From the NCBI GenBank assembly GCA_035079385.1, contig JAVHKY010000030.1, forward strand, positions 4,565,001-4,629,000: DNA of 64,000 nt. Direction: 5' to 3'. Source of the stretch: Aspidiotus rigidus (Eukaryota; Arthropoda; Insecta; Hemiptera; Diaspididae). The position numbers and the translations under genes were made by a program. Below are positions 48,376-60,007 of this stretch, one piece after another. Below the pieces are notes generated by a model. The model had not been told where the DNA came from. It did no database searches and was given only the letters and a program-made list of their open reading frames with translations. Each line of letters opens with the position of its first letter. Position 1 is the first letter of the stretch.

Positions 48376-50495
48376 TTTTCCCTTGTTTTCTTACATTATT
48401 ATATTGACGCGTGACTATATCAAAAAGAACAACCATTCATAATTCGAAAGATATCAGTTTTTCCAAGTTCGCATACGTTGTATGTGTATGTTATTCCGAC
48501 TTATTTGCGCGCTCGTTTTTCTTAACGAGTGAAATTTCTACCAATAAACTAGGCTCTCGTCGCGGCTTAGGTTATTAAAACGTGGAGTAATGTCGAGTTT
48601 GTATTCGAGAAAATCTCGCAAAAAGTTTAAGTGGTATAATTTTCGCAGTGACGCGTGATACTTTATTACGACTACAGAGAACGCGTCATTAGCGCGACAA
48701 TATCATCATAATTAAAAATTTGGTCGCTGTGTTGCGAGGGTGTGCCTCGAACCGTGTTGAGTCTCTCATTTTCGCGAGAAGGAAATTCTGTTTAAAAGAT
48801 GGGAATTTAGGTAATGTCGTAAAGAGTTGCCGCGACTTCGTGTACAAGACCGAAGAAAAGTTCTACTAAGACCTATCTTCAACCGAGATAGAGCGTACAT
48901 CTTAATTTGTGTAGTCGTCGAACAAGTAAAATATCGTGGTGGTTGCCTATAATGGGAATTTCATTTTCATTCTGCTTCGAATAGGCTCGCCGCGTACTTG
49001 CAAACGAATTGGAGGCGGCGCAAAATTTTTAATTTTTACAGGAAATTCCGCAATTGCCTCGCTCGCGCGATGATTGAAATACCGAGATGTACAAAAATAT
49101 TGAGTGGTTTTCGTAGGCTTTCATTAGAGATCGTTGATTTTATTATACGACCTAGTTAGATTCTAGCTGCATCTGGAAAATATAATCAATTATACTAACT
49201 AAGATTGATAATTTGTTCATCATTGAAATTCACGAGGTGAATTCGGATTTAGAATCGAATTTGGTCAATTAAGCTTATAAATTAAGGAACATGTTTTTAT
49301 ATTTGTATTTACTTTTAGAGTGTTTTTTGTCAGTCATAACAACTCTCTTGAAATGAATACGAACCATTATATGGAAAGTTCAGGTAGTATCTTCTAAATA
49401 ATTATGTTTGATATTCGGATCGTAAGGGTGGGCATCACTAGGCAGATGAATGACTTGAAACAGTGTGAATAAAAATATAGAATTCATAACAAATCGGAAA
49501 GGTCTATGGAAATCAACCAGCAGTTGAAGCAATAGTTAGAAAGTCTTTTGAGGGACCAAATTCCAAAATTGTGGACCTGTATCACTTGTAGGAAAGTGAA
49601 CAAACGAATTGATAAAAGTATTCCAAAAGTTTCATATGAATGTGATCTCAAGAACGACTCTCCAAAAAATATAAGAAATAGCAAGGAAGTTGACAAAGGT
49701 GCTCTTAGTAAAATATAGTTTTCTTGCACAGTACCTATGTAAGCTGTTCAAGCCAATTTTGTATATCCTTCTTGGAAAACTGGTGAGGCTACAATGCGCA
49801 AATGTAGCGCGATTATCGGCAAGAAATCTATTCAGCTCGTAATATGGCGTTTAACCTCTAACGTCTCTTTGCTTCCACCAAGTATCTTCAATTTCATGTC
49901 TGGAACGGGAGTAGCAGGATTCGTGACACCTCATGTTAAACTTTTTTAGAATAACGTTACTTTCAAGTCACTGAGAGAAGCTGGTGCACCATACCTTAGA
50001 ATGTGGTATTTTGATTGTTTTATCTTGATCAATTTTGGGCAGAATTCGAAATTACTTACCTAAGAATAATTCATTGTTTATTATTATCTACATTGTTTTG
50101 ATGTATCCAAAATTACTATTGATTCTTAAAATTTTGGCTCATTGTATTATCCAGTGAAATGGTTGTGAGAGAAGATGAACCCCATTAAGCTCAGCGTTCA
50201 AAATTATTTTAACATCAAATACTGCGTCGAGTTTTTGACCCAGACTTATTTTTTACTCGCAGTTTGTGGTTTGTCTAGCCTTCATTGCAGTCCACTAGAA
50301 TTGTAGGTAATTATTTAGTAGACATTTTGCAGATTGCATAGAATGGAAATCATTCCTCCTCCCTCTTGCGAATACAATCGTTGAATTCGAGTCTTGTATC
50401 TTCAAAGCTATACCAATAAACGAAAAATATCCCGTTCGCCGTACGTCGTGTGATATCCGGCCAAAACAAAAATGGTCCAAGTCCAGCATCATTGG
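48376..50495. other. No recognised gene
   Basis: AT-rich noncoding sequence. Nothing coding or structured is supported. Confidence 0.45.
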
Positions 50496-50565
50496 TAAAA
50501 ATGGTTCAAGTCCCTCTCCTATTATACATTATGTATAGCTCAAAGGTTAGACTTGTTGAACAATA

Positions 50566-50935
50566 ACACACATGAACGAATTTCAAACTTTTGGAATGAA
50601 CATGAACTATAGAAAGTAGAAAGTATTTCTGGAAGTATTTTCGACGCTTAATACCATGCCATTTATCGTTTTTCGATATTACCTCTCATTATTGTGCAAT
50701 ACTCATGTTTAATTCCCGCGCTTCATGGCGACACGTAAATATACTTTCTCGCGCGTTAAAATTTTGTAGCTCGATAAGATACGTTACGTGTTGCAACAAT
50801 CCGCGGTAACTAAACATAAGTACTGCACAGTAATCAGAGGTAATATCGAAAAACAGTAAATGTCGTGGTACTCAGCGTTGAAAATACTTCTAGAAGTACC
50901 TTCATTCCAAAAGTTTGAAATTTGTTCATGTGTGT
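50566..50935. repeat. Foldback element with about 150-bp inverted arms
   Basis: The left end ACACACATGAAC is mirrored at 50,924-50,935. The arms (about 50,566-50,715 and 50,795-50,935) align with indels and share AATTTCAAACTTTTGGAATG and GTTTTTCGATATTACCTCT. The inner parts resemble the arms of 1,828-2,138. It is flanked on both sides by CRE/TATA pieces (50,500-50,545 and from 50,940), so it may have inserted into one. Confidence 0.8.
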
Positions 50936-50939
50936 AATA

Positions 50940-51400
50940 TATGATAGACGTGAAACTTTTTCCAAGTCCCCCCCCCCCCCTATCATATATCGTGGCGAGG
51001 GACTTGGAGAAATTTAAAATTTCGAGCACCATCTGATGACGGCAACATGGTCTATGTTACACCTGGGTACAAATGGTCCAAGTCCCCCTCGCATCATATA
51101 GCTCGGAGATGGGATTTAGAAAGATTTCGACTTTCGACTTTGTGACATCACGACCGAAATTTTTCTAAGACCATTGCCATAATTATATGATAATAATACC
51201 TCCAAAAATATAATAGGAAAGGAAATTAGAAAATTTTTTATCTTCAGACGATGTATACCATGACCCAACTGACTCAGAAAAATTTCTGATTCTTCTAGAT
51301 ATCGATTTTAATTTTGAATACTACCGTAAAACCAATTCGACCCATAGAAAAGGATCATTGCATTCCTCGTTTAACTTCGTTAAGGAAGCCGTCGTTTTCC
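50940..51400 (-). repeat. CRE/TATA family, degenerate copy
   Basis: A C-run, TATCATATATCG, TAGCTCGGAG phrases and GTGACATCACGACC are followed by a right module (AGAAAAGGATCATTGCATTC then CTCGTTTAACTTCGTTAAGG). The 50,500-50,545 piece is probably its other part across the foldback element. Confidence 0.6.
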
Positions 51401-52510
51401 TTGCATCAGTTCAATTTTCCTGCTTCTTGACGTACTGCGACTCGCTCTAAATCGATCTTATATGAAAACTCCGACCTTCGAGCTATGTATACCAAAAAAA
51501 TTGAGAAAATTTTTACCTTGGAATGGAGCTGTTAACTGAAGTCCCCTCAGAAAGGGGTCTGTTACAAAAAGTGCCATTTGGAAAGCATGCAGAAGCTTTT
51601 TCTGAAAATTTTTCCGGCAAATGCAGGGTAATGGTCTTCGCGCTGTATAATTGAAAGTTTGTAATTTGTACAAACCCTTTGTTTAAATTGCACACCATGT
51701 ATTTAGCACACACTCATTTACACATGTATTTTGCACACGTTTGTAGAGTAGGACTAAAGTGTATATTCTGCACATGCAGTTACGACAGGAGTAAAATGCA
51801 CACATTAGGACATTTTCATAGAAGATAACAGGTGATTCATATTTGACTTCAGTAATATTATGTAAAAGTACTCGCTCGTTCTTTTTGGTACCCTAAGTTG
51901 TTTGACAATTGATTGTAGATGACAATAATTTCTTCTATCGATTACAACAATTTTTGTTTTCCAATACCACATCTTCCCTTTTCTTGGCTCATTCAGGGAC
52001 CCTCTAGTACGTTCCGTAGTCGCATTTTTTCTGCTACCACACCTATCCAGCTCTCCCTGGGATACCTTCTTCTTTTTCGTTTGCCTGGGGTGATTCTCTT
52101 GGGCAACTATTCTTCAGATATTTTTTCGATATGCTCGTACCAAATCAACAGTCTGAACTTGATATCGTTTACCTGACTATTCTATTGCTCTCTGGCCATT
52201 TTATTTCGAACTCTCATCAGTTTTGATCAGCCTGCTACTTTCCTTCGAAAATTGATTTCTCTCGCTAGTATTATACTTTTTCTATACAAAGGTGGGCTCA
52301 TTACATTGTGAGCATTTTACTCCTCCGGTTTTGTTGTGTGCAATTTGGGGGCTACTCAGGAAAGCGAGAGCTATTTATAAAATTGTAAAATCACGATCTT
52401 CGAGCGGGAACTTGTAGTCCGATTTCTGTCTTCAAGTCGAACTCACGCGTCGAGAGCCCAAGTGCTCATGATTTTGTAGGACTTTTTACAATATTACTTT
52501 CGTTTGTCCC
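51401..52510. other. No recognised gene; GCACAC-rich patch
   Basis: 51,690-51,810 repeats TTTGCACAC, TAGCACAC and TGCACAC phrases. An inverted relative (GTGTGCAATTT) is near 52,338. No coding signal. Confidence 0.35.
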
Positions 52511-52524
52511 CCCCCCCCCCTACC

Positions 52525-52530
<6 letters not shown>

Positions 52531-52588
<58 letters not shown>
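52531..52588. repeat. (CT)n microsatellite
   Basis: 29 CT units, preceded by a C-run at 52,509-52,520. It directly abuts a PLE-like tail. Confidence 0.95.
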
Positions 52589-52591
<3 letters not shown>

Positions 52592-52593
52592 TT

Positions 52594-52650
52594 TTGTCCG
52601 ACTCCTGTCTTGGCTAGAACATCGGCAGTTTTAGCTAGGCTTACAATAAA
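52594..52650 (-). mobile_element. PLE 3' tail fragment next to (CT)n
   Basis: On the minus strand, TGTAAGCCTAGCTAAAACTG and the following bases to GGAGTCGGACAAA match 61,158-61,210 almost exactly. There too the match stops at a GA/CT microsatellite. It is a very short 5'-truncated insertion. Confidence 0.8.
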
Positions 52651-52659
52651 TCGTTTTTA

Positions 52660-54593
52660 TTCCTCCCGCGTGAAGTTTTCTATTTGTATTAAAAGTCCTA
52701 TACTCATACGTCATCATTCTTCGTTGAGTTTCATAATTTAATCGAAATCTTCCAATGAAGGTATGATATCCAACTTTGGTCCCGTAGCAGACGCTTTTTC
52801 AACCTTACGAAACCTACACAATATTCTGGACTCTGCCGCGAGACGAGGTCCAGTATAAACTCTCATTTGCGTAAGACGGACAGCAGCCGTAAAGGTGAAG
52901 AAAATATTTGTTGTAATCGAATTACTGTACCGAAAAGGATACTTGATACGATGCTGTATACTATTACGAAAGTATACAATTATATTTTCATTAAAACACG
53001 AGAAAAATTAGCTGTAAAATGTTCCCATCAAGTCCTTGTTCTTTCATGTTTTATTCACAGGTTTTATTTCGCAAGTGATCCTCTAGAGACGAAAACGCTT
53101 GCTTTACGCACCACCTCTCATAATAATTATTGTATAGAAGTATTTTCGTTACAAACTTTTTCTGCAACTTGGAAATTAATCTTTTAGGTCTACGAACTGG
53201 ACGAGTTAGTCAAATATTTTACGCGTACGCTACTGTATTATACCTGTTTGTCCAAAAAAGAAAAAAATGTAGATTAGCTCTTTATTTCTCGGCTGCGTGG
53301 TAAAACGATACCCTTCTCGTGACTTCACTCCTTTCATTAACGTTACAAACAAAATGCCCGTCCTTAATCTGTCATTCCGTATTATGCTGTTGGATATCAC
53401 ACGCGAACTAAACTTTAAAAATAACCCCGTTCCTTTTTTGTCTTTTTCCCTAAACTAAAAACCAGGAAAACCGAAGAACGAGTTTTTAAACGATGTTTTA
53501 CCAACAGAGACACGTATTTATAATATACAACTTTATACCTACTAGCATGGTGTAATAGTTTTTGTATTAAAATTTACGAATTTTCTTCGTTCTAATTTTG
53601 TCGCACCAATTAGTACTATATATACAAGATTTTTCGTGGCGATTTTAGGGAGGTTTATTTCGGATGCAATTATTCTCGAACACACCGCCGACAGCGTAGT
53701 GGCGGAAGTACGCGAGTGGCAAAACAAAATATAAATTTTCGCGAGTATAACTTCATTATATTATCTACTGCGACAAGAAATTGTATTCCAACAGAAAGTA
53801 AATTAGAGCGTAATTTCCGAGTGAGACATTATTTTATTATTTTTTTCTCGCAAACTTTTCTTCCTCGTACTGTATTCCATCTCTCCAACATTCTTTCGTG
53901 AATCCCGCTCTCTCTTTCTGGAACTGTCTTCGTCCGGCTGTTTCTCAAACGCTCTATTTTCAAATCTTGCTCATATAATCTGCGCGCCTCGGCATCACGC
54001 GTTTCTCGCTAGCAATATGCGGTTGGAATGCCAAGCAGAAGCGTAAAAGGACAATTTCGGGGAACATTTCATTTTATTTTAGGCGTGATCCTATTTTCAT
54101 AATTTTATTTGTCCTCTATTATCGTATGCTCTGTTGATGGTCATAGTCACGTTTGGTGGTGGCTACTGTGCATCGAGGAGGAAAAAAATGTTCTCATTCG
54201 AACGCTTTTCATTAGTTCAACAATCGTATCATGGAAGCTTGAATTCCGTATATGCTTTAGGTATGGAGTTTTGCCTTCAATACTCATTAATGGCTCGGAT
54301 GTTAATCACCCTGACAATAGATGTCGTAATATTATTAGATTTTCCTCTGGTTTTGTTTTCATTATAGGCTGGCTATATTGTTACGTCAATCTGTCTTTTT
54401 TCTAGTCTTTCGTTTGTTGAAATTTCCACTAAATAACTGCTAATGAAGTTGAAATAAAAGGGAAATTCGTTTCTATTTTACTAGATTAGTGGTTTCGAAT
54501 GCAGAAGAGTTGCAGAAGCATCCAAAAATTCGAATCTACTTTCAATTTCTAAATAGACCCTGTTCAGTAGAAAAAACTCACGGGTCCTTTGAC
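52660..54593. other. No recognised gene
   Basis: AT-rich; many short open frames, none with known motifs. Confidence 0.45.
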
Positions 54594-54910
54594 AGAGTTG
54601 AACGAGGGGTGACAGGGAACCTGTTTTATGAAACACATGGGATTTGAGAAATGTTCATTATGACGTCACATACCCGTGCTTTGGAGCTATATATAATAGG
54701 ACGGGAACTTGATAAAAGTTAATCCATAACGTCATCAGATTGTAGCGTCACAAGAATGACCTATGATATCATCAGACTGTGACGTCAAAGGCCCCACCTC
54801 CAAGCTGTATATGATAGGAGGTGGACTTGGAAAATTTTCGAGATCCGAGCTTTGCCGGCCGATGGACGTTTTTCCAAGAAACCCCTCAATAAAACAGGAT
54901 CCCTGTTACA
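54594..54910 (+). repeat. CRE/TATA family, complete short copy
   Basis: Left: TTGAACGAGGGGTGACAGGG then AACCTGTTTTATG. Middle: TATGACGTCAC, TTGGAGCTATATATAATAGG, GTGACGTCAAAGG and GCTGTATATGATAGGAGG. Right: the GCCGGCCGATGG block and CAATAAAACAGGATCCCTG. About 315 bp, the clearest copy for defining module order. Confidence 0.8.
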
Positions 54911-55029
54911 AATTCTCAAGTGTATTCTCCTTCATTAGTTAGCTTACAAGAGTACTTTCGGATGTTACCGCATCATCAGTTGTGTCGCTACTGAAGAACA
55001 AGGCCTTAAACATGAGTTTGATAGTATAA

Positions 55030-56755
55030 CACAGTGATCCTTTTGGCTGCGACAATGATGTGCTGTGATTGGTTTTAGAACTTACTAATTCGTACAATAT
55101 AACGCTGTATTCTTATTGGCTATGACATGCTGTGTTGAGATTGTTCCACTCTTTATTTGACCTGTATGCTGCGTTTCTGTTGGTTACCAGGTTTGCTACC
55201 ATCTCATTGGTTCCAATAATTTTTCGCTGTCAAATGTGATTACATTGTTCAAGGGGCTGGCTTTCTTCCTCTTTGCCTTTGTAATCTCCATTTATTCCCA
55301 GAGTCTTCTTCTCTTCGGGCGATTCTGTACATGTATGACTTCAAGTATTCCTTCTCCATTGTGTTGTTCGTCGTTACAGTATTTACCATTTAGTGACTTT
55401 CCATCTTCTTTCATCTTCGATGTTTCGTCTTCCTTTTCCTGATTTCACACTTCCACCCTGTCTCACCAATAAAGATGCTTTTGCACTACTCACAACTGAG
55501 CTTGTACAACCGCTCAAGCTTCCCTTGTCATTTTCTTTCGTGTGGTCATTGCTGATTCTCTTCACTTTCACATCATAGCCGTTGAACGCCTATATTATCA
55601 TCTCGTTTGACTCTGTACTTTTAACAAGAAACCTGTTTTATGGAGGGGGTTTTCTGAAAAAATGGCCGCCGTCTAGCCGGTCGGCAACCTCAAGGTCGTT
55701 TAGAGATCATCCTCCTATCATATATAAATCCGATGACCAAGCCTGTGACGTCACAATTTGATGACGTCATAGGTCAAGCTTGAGACGTCACTACATTTTC
55801 CAGATCCCAAGAGTCCCATAAAACAAATCCCTGTTATCCCTCGTTTGAGTACTTTCTTACCGTGTCATCATGGGTTCCTTCTTTTCTTCCATTTTCCCAA
55901 AGACTCCTTCCTCCATACCTGACTTTTGTGATCTGCTGTATTGTATAATCTCTATTTCTTTCCTTTGTTTTTTAGGACAGAAATTGCTCGATAGCATTAG
56001 TTCTGGATCCATGCTGACTTGTTGTGCCTGGGGTGGTGGTTCAAATCATGTGGGAAGATGGTGTCCGTGTGCGTCGGCTTCCTGTAGATTTTGTATTCTG
56101 TCCGCTTGTTTACCAGCGTGACTGTTAGGTCCAAATAGTTGATGGTCTCATTATGATTTTCTACAGTAAATTTGATGCTTTCGTTCATCGCACTTGTGTC
56201 AAGAAGGAACTGGTTGATATGTCTATAAGGGTTGACCAAACCATTAGGATATCATCTATATATCTGGCCCAGTGTTTGATCAAGTTTCTGAACTTGCTGT
56301 TTTTCAATATCTTGTTCTCCATGTCATTCATAAATATTTCCGCTAGTATCGGTGACAGTGGTGATCTCATTGCTGGTCCCTTTTCCTGGCTGTAAAACTT
56401 GTTATTGGAGCGGTATTAGTTCTGGCTCGAAATCTCTTTCATTATTTTGGCGTACGTCGGCCCATCGGTGTTTCTATGATATCAGTTGTTTCAAACCAGG
56501 ATGAGAAGTTCCTTTTTTGGTATGATAGCAAACATGTTTGTCACGAGGCAAAGAGGAAGAAAGCCAGCCTCTCAAACTGTATCGTTTTATTATTTCGTTC
56601 CATGCTTCCTAAAAATCTCTTTTCATCCACGATTAAATTTCTCATTACCTTAGGAGGGCGGTATGAGTCTTATGGTGTTTGAAGCGTTGCATATCTGTTT
56701 CATTGAAGGGGCCAAGTCAATTGGTGTATGAAGCATTGCATATTTAGTTACTTGA
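55030..56755 (-). mobile_element. Penelope-like element, dead copy 2
   Basis: Colinear with 2,880-4,020 but longer at its 5' side. On the minus strand, 56,320-56,395 encodes RSPLSPILAEIFMNDMENK and 56,240-56,290 encodes RYIDDILMVW, the intact catalytic YxDD block of the PLE reverse transcriptase. 55,997-56,239 encodes the following NESIKFTVENHNETINYLDL segment, then YRKPTHTDTIFPHDLNHHPR, a very typical PLE motif. The GIY-YIG region (55,230-55,570) is frameshifted. The 3' flank (55,040-55,215) carries ATTGG boxes, as in copy 1. It is dead because of frameshifts and an internal repeat insertion at 55,625-55,838. Confidence 0.9.
55625..55838 (+). repeat. CRE/TATA family copy nested in the PLE
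   Basis: Left: TTAACAAGAAACCTGTTTTA, then GCCGCCGTCTAGCCGG. Middle: TATCATATATAAATCC and GTGACGTCACAATTTGATG. Right: CATAAAACAAATCCCTGTTA then TCCCTCG. Copy 1 of the PLE has no such block at the matching place, so this is a later insertion of about 215 bp. Confidence 0.75.
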
Positions 56756-56764
56756 AGGGTCTAT

Positions 56765-56905
56765 CTTTCAGGCTATACACACCGAGCTATATATGTTAGA
56801 GGAGGCGGTCTTGGAAAAGTTCCGAGTTCCGAGCTATGCCGGCCGGACGAACGGCAGACGTTTTCTCCTAAAAACCCTCGATAAAAAAGGTTCCCTGTTA
56901 ATACC
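56765..56905 (+). repeat. CRE/TATA family, right terminal module
   Basis: GAGCTATATATGTTAGAGG, then GTCTTGGAAAAGTTCCGAG, the GCCGGCCGGACGAACGGC block, and GATAAAAAAGGTTCCCTGTT at the end. Confidence 0.75.
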
Positions 56906-58351
56906 ATGCCGCCTCCTCTGACGTTATTAAATCGAATAAAAAGTAACGTGAAAATCAACAATATTAGTACTTCTCTTTGTTACTTACCTCGTTAAATAAT
57001 TTGCACAAAAATATATCAAAATACGCGTTCATCAAACGATTAAAATAGAAATCAATTTCTCATCGAACAATGAAACACTAATTGAATTGGAAAAAGGAAA
57101 AAATATAGAAATAAGTTCTATCAGACGAGACTAAGGGTCGTGGATTGGACGATGACAAGGCAGGAATGGAACGAACGAACAAATATATTCATAAATTTGA
57201 CTCATAAATTACTGACGCGGGTGAAGTGATGGGAATTTTTTTTTTTTTTTTTTTCAAATTCCCGTATCTAAATTGTATACCACGTTGTTGGTTAATTTCA
57301 TCGTTCAAAGAAGCGAAAATTAGAAAAAGAAAGGAAAAAAAGGGAGAACTAAATTACGAGGTCTGTTCATTTGAGTGACTGCCTCTATTTTTTATTTATT
57401 ACGATACAATACCATGGAGCAGAAGTTATAATGAAATGTTCCACGTATAACCGTTTTCCTCTTGGTATAAAATATGGTTTACGTGTGAAAATTATTGAAA
57501 TACGTTCGTAAAAATTTCCATGTTAACGCCACAAAAGTGTAATTTTCGTTGTAGAGCCGCGTTCTTTGACGGGGGAACTGCGGTGTCTAGTTGGCGGGTG
57601 AAAAGTGACAGGGTGTAGCTTTTAATCATTTGTAACTTGTGAGGAAAAAATAAAAAAGTGGGAAAAAAGGTATTAATTTTGCGGTTCTAATTTGAATGCG
57701 AAGTGGGCGGTTATTAGTGCGATTAAAATTCTGCATCTAAAGTTGTTATATATCTACTCAAAATACAATCCTCATGTAAAATTTTTTAACGATATATACT
57801 GGGTTCATAACTTGCTTTTGTTCTCAGAATGTTGAGTATTTTATGTCGTAAAAATGTTACATAACGCTCGAATTTTATACGATAGCGTTCTAACTTTTGG
57901 AGCGGTAATAATGTTTTTTTACTTGAACAGATTTTACGAACGTTCCGAGTGAAAAAACACGGTTTACCAGACGAAGAAGTAAAATGTAAGTTACAGTACG
58001 GATATATAGTATGAAGAAAATTTTGTAACATCTGTACAGCAAAATACACTATTTTTGTAGGTCTACCTGTGCAGTATAGGCACACTGGAAGGAAATTTTT
58101 GTGTCTTTGTAATGGTCTAGACTAAATTTTTAATCGATAAAACTGGCAAGTTTTGAAGGTTGAAAATTTTTTTCTTGATTTTTTTTTTAATTTCATCCTA
58201 CAAACTTTATAACACCGTAGGTCATAAGTTCGACGGAATTTGTCGGTATCTTAAGTCTTTCACATTTGTGTTTTCAACTTGAAAGTTATGTAACATGGAA
58301 TCGTAGTTGCATAGAAGATATAAAAAGATTATGATATGTGTATATCTTGAG
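56906..58351. other. No recognised gene
   Basis: AT-rich, with a T-run at 57,237-57,254. No coding signal. Confidence 0.45.
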
Positions 58352-58553
58352 CAGTGTTGCCAGACGTACGGCAGTTGCCTGAACCGAACCATGCGGCAAT
58401 TTCAGGCTAGTACGGCAGTACACGGTACATCAAAAATACGGCAGTTTCATCTGTGCTAAATTTTACGGCGAAAATCAGGTGAATAGAGAAGTTGTGTACG
58501 GCAATTTTGATATCATGAAACGGCAATTCTGAGTTTCACATCTGGCAACACTG
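58352..58553. mobile_element. hAT-type MITE with TACGGCA repeats
   Basis: The ends CAGTGTTGCCAGA and TCTGGCAACACTG are perfect 13-bp inverted repeats of hAT type. The flanks ATCTTGAG and ATGTTGTG agree at 6 of 8 positions, an aged 8-bp duplication. Inside, TACGGCA, TACGGCG or AACGGCAA recurs about every 30-45 bp. Confidence 0.8.
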
Positions 58554-58574
58554 ATGTTGTGCAAGGATATAAGT

Positions 58575-58735
58575 TGAGTATAAATGAATAAATAAATAGA
58601 TTAAATAATTAAATAAATCAATTAATAATTAATTAGATAAATAAAAAAGTAAGGAAATAAATAAATTAATTAATCAATCAATAAATAAATGAATAAAATA
58701 ATAAATAAATAATAATTGATTAAATGAAGAAGCAA
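58575..58735. repeat. Degenerate AAAT/AATT simple repeat
   Basis: Irregular ATAAATAAATTAATTAAT-type sequence with almost no G or C. Confidence 0.8.
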
Positions 58736-58744
58736 AATTTTTCT

Positions 58745-58815
58745 TAGTCCATTTTGGCCGGACGGACGGTAAATTTTCCAAGAAACCCCCTATAGAACAG
58801 GTTCCCTGTTGATAC
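58745..58815 (+). repeat. CRE/TATA family, right end fragment
   Basis: GGCCGGACGGACGG, a CCAAGAAACCCCC phrase and TAGAACAGGTTCCCTGTTG. Only the terminal module is present. Confidence 0.65.
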
Positions 58816-58851
58816 TTGTAAAGAGGGACGTCACTATGACTTCATTATGAT

Positions 58852-59422
58852 TAGAGTTAGGATTTTTCGGTACCGATAAATTAAAATTCGGTTTTTTGAA
58901 ATGTCATTTTCGGTATTATTCGGTATTTTCCAAATTTTTGAACGTAAAAATAATAATTACCAAAAAAAATGGTGAAAAAGGGGGTATTTCGCAATAATTA
59001 CAACCAAAATTATGATTTTCGCAGACATTCATGCTCAGTTTTAAGAGATCTCAATAAACCTCAAAACGAGTGCTCTACCCAACGCAACGTGAGCTTCACG
59101 TTCAATTTCTTTTGAAATAAGTAGATTTTCCAAAAACAACCAATTTTTCTCGTAACTCACAATATTTCCGTACTATTTTGCAAAATCTCGCTATTTCACG
59201 CGTTGCCAGCAGTTTTTTGGGAATTTTTGGACGTTTAAGTCAATTTTCGGTTTTATTCGGTGGTGAAGTCCATTTTCGGTGTTTATTCTGTTTTCGGTAT
59301 TTTTCGGTGAAATAAAATTTTTTTCCTGGCCTTCCTACACCCTAAATCGTGTTCATCTTTCATTATTTTTGACTCGTCCTCAAAGGAAATCATTTGACAA
59401 AAACCGGCAGATCCTAACTCTA
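58852..59422. mobile_element. hAT-type MITE with perfect 8-bp target duplication
   Basis: The ends TAGAGTTAGGAT and ATCCTAACTCTA are inverted repeats. ATTATGAT flanks both sides exactly (58,844-58,851 and 59,423-59,430). The 571-bp inside has many TTTTCGGT/TATTCGGT phrases near both ends (58,862-58,935 and 59,235-59,320), probable subterminal binding repeats, and no coding frame. Confidence 0.85.
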
Positions 59423-59439
59423 ATTATGATTAATAATTT

Positions 59440-60007
59440 TCAATATTATTAATATATTATTATTTATTCATTCATTCTAGTATCCAATTACTATACTAAT
59501 TATTTCGCTACCTTTGTATAATCAATATATTACAGCAATTTAACTATAAAAATCATTGAGCAGAATATTTTCAATATTTATTTATAAATCATTAAAATAT
59601 GTTTTTAATAAACTAGTACATAAATAAAAATATTTGTTAAATTCATAAATTAATAGACATTTTTTCTATTATATTGATTTTTATGTCGTCGTCGTAATTT
59701 CAAATCTTTATTATTTAAATATTTATTATCAATATTGAATAAAATAAAAAATTTTATAACATTTTTAAAATTAATTTTAATTCTAAAAAATTAAAAATAT
59801 TTCAAATTATTGACTTATCTTAATAATTTTAAATATTATAAAAATAAATATTTATAATTCAATTTAATAATGTTATATAATTGATTCAACTTATAAATAT
59901 TAATAATTCAATTAAATAAATTTTCCTCATTAAATTAATATTTATTTGAATAATTTTAATCGTTTAACTATGACATATTAAAATTTATAAATATAATTTT
60001 TTTCAAT
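59440..60007 (-). pseudogene. rrnL: Nuclear copy of mitochondrial 16S rRNA
   Basis: Read on the minus strand, 59,470-59,600 contains TTGCTGTAATATATTGATTA followed by TACAAAGGTAGC and AATAATTAGT. This is the highly conserved peptidyl-transferase-side block of insect 16S rRNA. CTGCTCAATGATT just before it matches the neighbouring conserved block. The upstream side (to about 60,000) is extremely AT-rich, as the 5' half of insect 16S is. It is diverged and embedded in nuclear repeats, so not functional. Confidence 0.85.

Noticed and set aside
54109..54405. Membrane protein from overlapping open frames
   Set aside because: Hydrophobic translation of AT-rich DNA, two overlapping frames, no motif or splice context.
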